Of a stretch of DNA of 64,000 bases, positions 59,599-64,000 are shown in pieces; positions within the stretch are counted from its first letter, which is position 1; each line of letters opens with the position of its first letter. The translations under genes and the position numbers were made by a program. The notes under the pieces are model-generated. The model was given only the letters and a program-made list of their open reading frames with translations. It did no database searches and was not told where the DNA came from. The DNA is from Rhodothermales bacterium (GTDB lineage: Bacteria > Bacteroidota > Rhodothermia > Rhodothermales > JANQRZ01), in contig JANQRZ010000007.1 of NCBI GenBank assembly GCA_028284265.1, forward strand, positions 62,001-126,000. Direction: 5' to 3'.

Positions 59599-60327
59599 AT
59601 GATCCGATTGCTACCCTTTGCCCTCGTCTTCTTCGGCCTTTCCAACGTTGTTGCACAACCCTCTCTTTCCGTCTCAACGGATATGATTCAGTATCCCGTC
59701 GAGACTACGTTCGCTGCCGCCAATATCGGTGTTGACTCTCTCATTTTATCGTTTCCCACGACGAATAATGGCCTGTACGGTACAACTGTCGGATACGGAT
59801 GGTCCTTTGAAGTAGAGACACCCGACTCACTCTACGAATACATCTACCTCCCCTTCGTCATTGACGAGCTTCCAATGATTCCCTTAGGGCCGGGCGACCA
59901 AGCATCATTCCGCATCACTGAATTCGATCCCTGCCCCGCCTGTGTGACTGGAGGTGACTTCACAGCCGACACGCTCTACCTCCAAGCGATTGCCAATACT
60001 GAAACCGATGACGCCCAAGTCATTCTTGACCTTTCCAAGTTTGTCTCCGCTGAACCTGCTGCCCCGTTAGCGTCTCTGCAACTGAGCACCTACCCTAACC
60101 CCGCTCGTCACGCACTCACAGTTGACCTAACAACAGAGCCAACAGCAGCCCTGAACCTCATCATCACCGACATGCTGGGGCGTGTGGTATGGGAATCGAC
60201 AATGCCTGCCTCTGCTCAAACCCTCCTTCTACACCTCAACGACTTTTCCGCAGGGGTGTATCTACTGCAGGTGCAGACTGAGTCGGCAGATCGAATCATG
60301 GCAAAGCAGTTTGTCGTCATCCGGTAA
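59599..60327 (+). CDS. Secreted protein with T9SS-type sorting domain
   Basis: 242 residues. The signal peptide is RLLPFALVFFGLSNVVAQ. A beta-rich domain of about 140 residues with no recognised family follows, containing a pair of Cys (CPAC). Then comes a sorting domain: LSTYPNPARHALTVDL, LIITDMLGRVVWEST and FSAGVYLLQVQT, ending KQFVVIR. Codons are noticeably less GC-rich than in the neighbouring genes, which suggests recent arrival or weak selection. It is divergent from the beta-barrel operon. Confidence 0.85.
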   Translation: MIRLLPFALVFFGLSNVVAQPSLSVSTDMIQYPVETTFAAANIGVDSLILSFPTTNNGLYGTTVGYGWSFEVETPDSLYEYIYLPFVIDELPMIPLGPGDQASFRITEFDPCPACVTGGDFTADTLYLQAIANTETDDAQVILDLSKFVSAEPAAPLASLQLSTYPNPARHALTVDLTTEPTAALNLIITDMLGRVVWESTMPASAQTLLLHLNDFSAGVYLLQVQTESADRIMAKQFVVIR

Positions 60328-60373
60328 GTCCTGCTCTTTGACTGGAGCGCCGGATCTGCCGATATCCTAAAGA

Positions 60374-61825
60374 CTGCCCACCTACCCCGCGCTCGCTCTG
60401 CTCTGGACGCTGATCCGTCTCCAAGCCCTCGCCTTCCGGCGGGCACCGTACCTCGGCGGGCGGCTCGTGCTCGCCGTGCTCAAGGGGTTTGGGCTGGGCT
60501 ATGCCGTCGTGACGGCGGCGGCGCTGGGGTTTCTGCTGCCGGACACGCTCTCGGTGTGGGCACCGGAGGTCTCGGCACTCGACCTCGTCGTGCAGACCCT
60601 GCTTCCTGCACTCGGAGCGCTCACCGTCGGGCGCGTGCTGTTTCAGGATGTGCCGACACGGGGGGCTGAGGCGTTCCTGCTCCTGCCGGTCTCGCGGCAG
60701 CGCGTAGCCCACGCCGTAACATTCCGGGCGAGTCTGTCGGTGTTTAACCTTGCCCCGCTCGCCTTTGCCGTGCCGTTCGCCGTGCGGACGGTGCGCGGGG
60801 CATCGGGTGACGCGGCGGCGGTCGGGTTTGTCGTCGGGGTGATGGCGCTGGTGGCGGTGTCGCACTTCGCGGTCGTGGTGTGGAAGACACGGCTCGGGAC
60901 GGCTCCGGGCGAGACCGTGGCGGTCGTCGGCGCGGCACTCGCGGGCACGATGGCGGTCGTACTCGCCCTCGGCGGACTCCTCGGGCCGCAGGCGGTGCTC
61001 ACCATCCTCATCGTCGCCGCCATCGCGGTGACCCTCGGAGCCTACGCCCACCGGAGCGTCGTCGAATCACTCTATCTCGACCCACCCACCCGGACGGCGG
61101 CCCCGACCGAGCGCCGGGCTACGACCGGGTTCGAGCGCCCCGGCGTGCGGGCGTTCATCGACCTAGAGTGGCGGCTCATCAGACGCACCCGCTTCCCGCG
61201 TGGCATCGCCCTGAACGCCCTTGCCCTGACGCTGGCTATCTCCGTCTACGTCTTCGGCTGGAACGACGCCGCGCCAACGGCCCTCCTCCTGCTGGCCTCG
61301 ACGGGCACGTTTGCCATCTCCGCCGGACAGTTCGCGCTTCCGTTTGCGAGCGGGCACTACGACCGGCTGCTGAGTCTGCCCGGCGCGCTCCGCGCCTTCG
61401 TCGTGGCGAAGCTGGCGATGGGGGTCGGCTCGACGCTCGTGCTGGGTGCGGTTCAGCTTGCTATCGCGCTCGTGCTCGCGCCCGATGCACTGGCCGACCT
61501 CGGCGGCGCGGTGCTGTTCTGCGCAGGCGTGCTCGCGCCAGTCGCTGTGCTCGGCTCGACGCTCGGGCCGAAGCCGCTCGACGTGCAGGACAAGTTCATG
61601 GGTAGCCCCCGGATTCAGTCGCTCCCGCCGCAGATTCTCCTCGCCGTGGCCGGTACGGTCGCGGTCGCCCTGTTCCTCTTCCTCGGTTCAGCGGGTGGCC
61701 TCGCTGCGACGGCGGCGGTCGGTGCCTTCGGCGTAGTCGCGCTGCCGCTGTGGGCGCACGTCATCGAGACCCGACTGCTCCGACAGCGCCATGCCTTCGC
61801 CCTTCGCTTCCGCTCCGTGCTGTGA
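60374..61825 (+). CDS. DUF5687-family ABC transporter permease, non-canonical start
   Basis: About 483 residues. Family-like sequence is already seen before the first GTG at 60467: LLWTLIRLQALAFRRAPYLGG, which fits the N-terminal Lxxx(F)RRxPxLGG pattern of DUF5687. The frame is closed by TAA at 60368, so the start must lie between 60371 and 60467, where no ATG/GTG/TTG exists. A CTG at 60374 is the simplest choice. The remaining sequence has about ten membrane helices. Its stop overlaps the ATP-binding gene (TGATG). The pair probably forms an exporter of unknown substrate. Confidence 0.7.
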   Translation: MPTYPALALLWTLIRLQALAFRRAPYLGGRLVLAVLKGFGLGYAVVTAAALGFLLPDTLSVWAPEVSALDLVVQTLLPALGALTVGRVLFQDVPTRGAEAFLLLPVSRQRVAHAVTFRASLSVFNLAPLAFAVPFAVRTVRGASGDAAAVGFVVGVMALVAVSHFAVVVWKTRLGTAPGETVAVVGAALAGTMAVVLALGGLLGPQAVLTILIVAAIAVTLGAYAHRSVVESLYLDPPTRTAAPTERRATTGFERPGVRAFIDLEWRLIRRTRFPRGIALNALALTLAISVYVFGWNDAAPTALLLLASTGTFAISAGQFALPFASGHYDRLLSLPGALRAFVVAKLAMGVGSTLVLGAVQLAIALVLAPDALADLGGAVLFCAGVLAPVAVLGSTLGPKPLDVQDKFMGSPRIQSLPPQILLAVAGTVAVALFLFLGSAGGLAATAAVGAFGVVALPLWAHVIETRLLRQRHAFALRFRSVL

Positions 61826-62550
61826 TGATGCCACCTAGCTCTTTCGATATCGGTGCCACCGTCACCGCAACCGACCTCGTCAAGCGCTACGGCGCAACGG
61901 AGGCGTTGTCCATTGACCACCTCGCTGTACTTCCGGGCGAGGCGGTCGCGCTCGTCGGCAACAACGGCGCAGGCAAGACGACGCTGCTCCGCCTCGCGCT
62001 CGACCTGATCCGCGCCACCAGCGGTCAGGTCCACATCAACGACATCGCAGTGGCTGAGAGTGACGCATGGAAGCCATCGGTCGGAGCCTTCCTCGATGCC
62101 GGGTTTCTGATCGACTACCTCCGGCCCAGCGAGTACTTCCGGCTTGTCGGCGGAGCCTACGGTCTGAGCGCTGCAGAGTCGGACGAGCGAGCGGCCCACT
62201 ATGCCGACTTCTTCGGCCCGACGGTCGAGGCCGATCCGCTGATCCGCGATCTCTCGCTCGGCAATGCCGGGAAGGTCGGCATCGTCGGCGCGCTGCTGCC
62301 GGAGCCGAGCCTCGTGGTGCTCGACGAGCCGTTCGCCAACCTCGATCCGCGTGCACGTCTCCAGCTCGAGTCGATCCTCCGCTGCGAACGTGAGCGCGGC
62401 GCGACGCTCCTCGTCTCCAGCCACGACCTTGACCACGTCGTGGACGTGTGCTCCCGCGTGCTCGTCCTCGCCGACGGGCGCGTGGTGCGCGACACCCCCT
62501 CGACCGGCGATACGCTCGGCGAACTCCGGTCCTTCTTCGCTCCGGCTTAG
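61825..62550 (+). CDS. ABC transporter ATP-binding protein
   Basis: 241 residues, ATG at 61825 overlapping the permease stop. Walker A GNNGAGKTTLLRLAL (about 46-60), a Q-loop region around FLDAGFLIDYLRPSEYF, a degenerate signature LSLGNAGKVGIVGAL instead of LSGGQ, Walker B LVVLDEPFANLDP, and a switch His in SSHDLDHV. The missing Gly/Gln of the signature suggests a variant typical of this permease family. It pairs with the DUF5687 permease. Confidence 0.92.
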   Translation: MMPPSSFDIGATVTATDLVKRYGATEALSIDHLAVLPGEAVALVGNNGAGKTTLLRLALDLIRATSGQVHINDIAVAESDAWKPSVGAFLDAGFLIDYLRPSEYFRLVGGAYGLSAAESDERAAHYADFFGPTVEADPLIRDLSLGNAGKVGIVGALLPEPSLVVLDEPFANLDPRARLQLESILRCERERGATLLVSSHDLDHVVDVCSRVLVLADGRVVRDTPSTGDTLGELRSFFAPA

Positions 62551-62662
62551 GGCACCTCTCAGTTTGAGACAGCCCGGTTCGGGCAGTGCATCACCGCTCT
62601 CATCTGTCGGGGTAGCACACCGCTGAGGCCAAGCCGTATCGTCCCGGCATAGTTGTTCTTCA

Positions 62663-62692
62663 AGGCGCGTGCATCACACAACGCACGCGCCT
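62663..62692. promoter_or_regulatory. 10-bp perfect hairpin just before a microprotein start
   Basis: AGGCGCGTGC (62663-62672) pairs exactly with GCACGCGCCT (62683-62692) around a 10-nt loop, ending one base before the ATG at 62694. No T-tract follows. It may terminate the ABC operon or hide the start of the small gene. Confidence 0.55.
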
Positions 62693-62693
62693 C

Positions 62694-62819
62694 ATGGCTC
62701 ACCTCTACTACCTCCCTCCCAAAGAAAAACCGCCTCGCTGGCCGCGCGCCGCAGGCATCCTCGCCGGGTTTGTGGTACTCTACGCGCTCGGCTCGATGGT
62801 GGGCCTGATTCAGCCGTAG
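62694..62819 (+). CDS. 41-residue single-pass membrane microprotein
   Basis: MAHLYYLPPKEKPPRWPR head with basic residues and prolines, then a single helix AAGILAGFVVLYALGSMVGL, ending IQP. The arrangement (short cytoplasmic head, one helix, no tail) and a complete ATG-TAG frame right after a strong hairpin support a real small gene. No family is recognised. It is convergent with mutS. Confidence 0.55.
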   Translation: MAHLYYLPPKEKPPRWPRAAGILAGFVVLYALGSMVGLIQP

Positions 62820-62829
62820 AACTAACCCA

Positions 62830-63999
62830 TCATCGCCGGGCGAGACCCTTGAGTTCGGCGAGCGCCATGAGCGCCTCGATGGGCGTCATCCGGTCGGGGT
62901 CGAAGTCTTCTAGCCTGTCCATGATCTCGATGAGTACGGGGTCGGCGTGAGCCGCAGCAGGCAGCGCAGGTTCGGGTGGAGCCACAGACGCGGCAGAGGC
63001 CGGGCGCGTCTCGGGCAACGCGCCATCGCCTGATGGCGACGCCGTGCCTTCGGACGAAATCTCCTCGGCGACGTTGTGCGCTTCGAGGTGATGGAGCACT
63101 TCCTTCGCTCGGCGTATCACTACTTCTGGTAGCCCCGCCATGCGGGCGACCTCGATGCCGTAGGAATGGTCGGCCCCGCCGGGGACGAGCGTGCGGAGGA
63201 AGATCACCTTGCCGTCGTGCTCCTGCACCTGCACGCGGGCGTTGCGGACACGCGGCAGCCGCTCGGCGAGGGCGTTGAGCTCGTGGTAGTGCGTCGCGAA
63301 GAGGGTCCGCGCCGCGACCTCCGGCGTCTCGTGCAGATGCTCGACAATCGCCCATGCAATCGAGAGACCGTCGAACGTGGAGGTGCCACGACCGACCTCG
63401 TCGAGCAGGATGAGCGACTTCGGCGTGGCGTTGTTGAGGATGCTCGCCGTCTCGTTCATCTCGACGAGGAACGTGCTCTCCCCCGCCGCGAGGTTGTCAC
63501 TCGCCCCGACGCGGGTAAAGATTTTGTCGACCACCCCGACGCGCGCCTTCGCCGCAGGGACAAACGCCCCGACCTGCGCCAGTAGCACGATCAGCCCAAC
63601 CTGCCGGAGCACAACGCTCTTGCCCGCCATGTTCGGCCCGGTGATGATGAGCACTTGCTCGTCCGCGTCGAGACGGATGGAGTTGGGAATGAACGCCTCG
63701 CCTGCCGGAAGCGCCTGCTCCACGACCGGGTGCCGACCGTCGGTGATGTCCAGCACATCGCTATCGTCCACATCGGGCCGGACGTAGCCGTGCTGCTCGG
63801 CGACCTCGGCGAGGGCGCAGAACACGTCGAGGAGGGCGAGGAACCGGGCGTTGCGCTGCACCGGCTCGACGGCCTCGGCAACGGCCATCCGCAACTCGGC
63901 GAAAAGCTGACTCTCTAGTTCGACCATTCGTTCTTCGGCAGTCAGGATTTTCTCCTCGTATTGTTTCAACGCAGGCGTGATGTAGCGCTCGGCGTTGAC
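62830..63999 (-). CDS. mutS: DNA mismatch repair protein MutS, C-terminal part (5' end beyond the window)
   Basis: About 390 C-terminal residues. The frame is still open at the right edge, coding ...VNAERYITPALKQYEEKI upstream of the first internal Met. The ATPase domain has Walker A GPNMAGKSVVLRQVG, FTRVGASDNLAAGESTFLVEM, Walker B LILLDEVGRGTSTFDG and AWAIVEHLHETPEVAARTLFATHYHEL (parts AIVEHLHET and LFATHYHEL). The C-terminal tail with LKGLARR is present. MutS recognises mismatches and small loops and recruits MutL. Confidence 0.97.
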   Translation of the reverse strand, partial: VNAERYITPALKQYEEKILTAEERMVELESQLFAELRMAVAEAVEPVQRNARFLALLDVFCALAEVAEQHGYVRPDVDDSDVLDITDGRHPVVEQALPAGEAFIPNSIRLDADEQVLIITGPNMAGKSVVLRQVGLIVLLAQVGAFVPAAKARVGVVDKIFTRVGASDNLAAGESTFLVEMNETASILNNATPKSLILLDEVGRGTSTFDGLSIAWAIVEHLHETPEVAARTLFATHYHELNALAERLPRVRNARVQVQEHDGKVIFLRTLVPGGADHSYGIEVARMAGLPEVVIRRAKEVLHHLEAHNVAEEISSEGTASPSGDGALPETRPASAASVAPPEPALPAAAHADPVLIEIMDRLEDFDPDRMTPIEALMALAELKGLARR

Positions 64000-64000
64000 G

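Noticed and set aside
60317-61051. 244-codon minus-strand frame rich in Arg/His
   Set aside because: Antisense to the DUF5687 permease; low-complexity shadow.

Overview
The window is GC-rich chromosomal DNA from a Gram-negative bacterium, most likely of the Rhodothermota/Bacteroidota lineage (Rhodothermales-like). This is inferred from three things. Secreted hydrolases carry type IX secretion-type C-terminal domains. Several families are common in that lineage: DUF5916 outer-membrane proteins, a DUF5687 ABC permease, SpmA/SpmB in a non-sporulating context, and CrtYcd/CrtO-type carotenoid enzymes. A few promoters match the Bacteroidota TAnnTTTG box. Genes are dense, often with ATGA or TGATG overlaps. 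Most long open frames opposite real genes are GC-driven shadows. No CRISPR array, rRNA or insertion sequence was seen.

Layout, left part (0-17 kb). This part holds a truncated unknown gene, spmB and spmA, a PPC-domain secreted protein and uvrC. A GNAT enzyme follows, together with a methylmalonyl-CoA-epimerase/alpha-beta-hydrolase fusion, a VWA membrane protein, a T9SS-type subtilisin, a Na+/Ca2+ antiporter, an unusual two-domain cytidine deaminase and tRNA-Leu(UAA). Next comes a storage-lipid group of an SCP2 protein, a phasin-DUF2188 protein and a WS/DGAT acyltransferase. From 16.93 to 18.14 kb there is no gene. That stretch has three DnaA-box matches, then many strong hairpins ending in a clear intrinsic terminator. 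I read it as a large structured RNA of unknown family and possibly an origin-like region.

Middle part (18-39.4 kb). Here lie pssA, purS-clpS, a DUF5916 protein, a YigZ protein, a TRAP-type binding lipoprotein, a VOC protein, a conserved lipoprotein and a HEPN-like protein with an R-x4-H motif. Then come miaA and moeB-rhodanese, a carotenoid pair (crtO-like and crtY-like), a tyrosine recombinase, a divergent ThiD-like kinase, a LacI regulator, purC, pta, moaE-moaD, a peroxiredoxin, a LolC/E-type permease and a RES-Xre toxin-antitoxin pair with a 19-bp palindromic operator. Between 28.5 and 35.8 kb a 12-bp motif (TTGCAATAACGG) recurs at gene ends and junctions around the recombinase. Further copies lie at 9.99 kb and inside sbcC at 52.7 kb.

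Right part (39.4-64 kb). This part holds pruA, small hypotheticals, a phage Gp157-like protein, a Tat-exported HiPIP, fxsA, a T9SS-type M14 carboxypeptidase, an EamA transporter, an M20 amidohydrolase, an mscS channel, sbcC, cvpA and a YqeY gene. An outer-membrane operon follows (peptidase-MA/TolB-propeller/beta-barrel protein, PQQ-propeller lipoprotein, PEGA protein), then a T9SS-tagged protein, an ABC exporter pair, a 41-residue membrane microprotein behind a perfect hairpin, and the 3' part of mutS.
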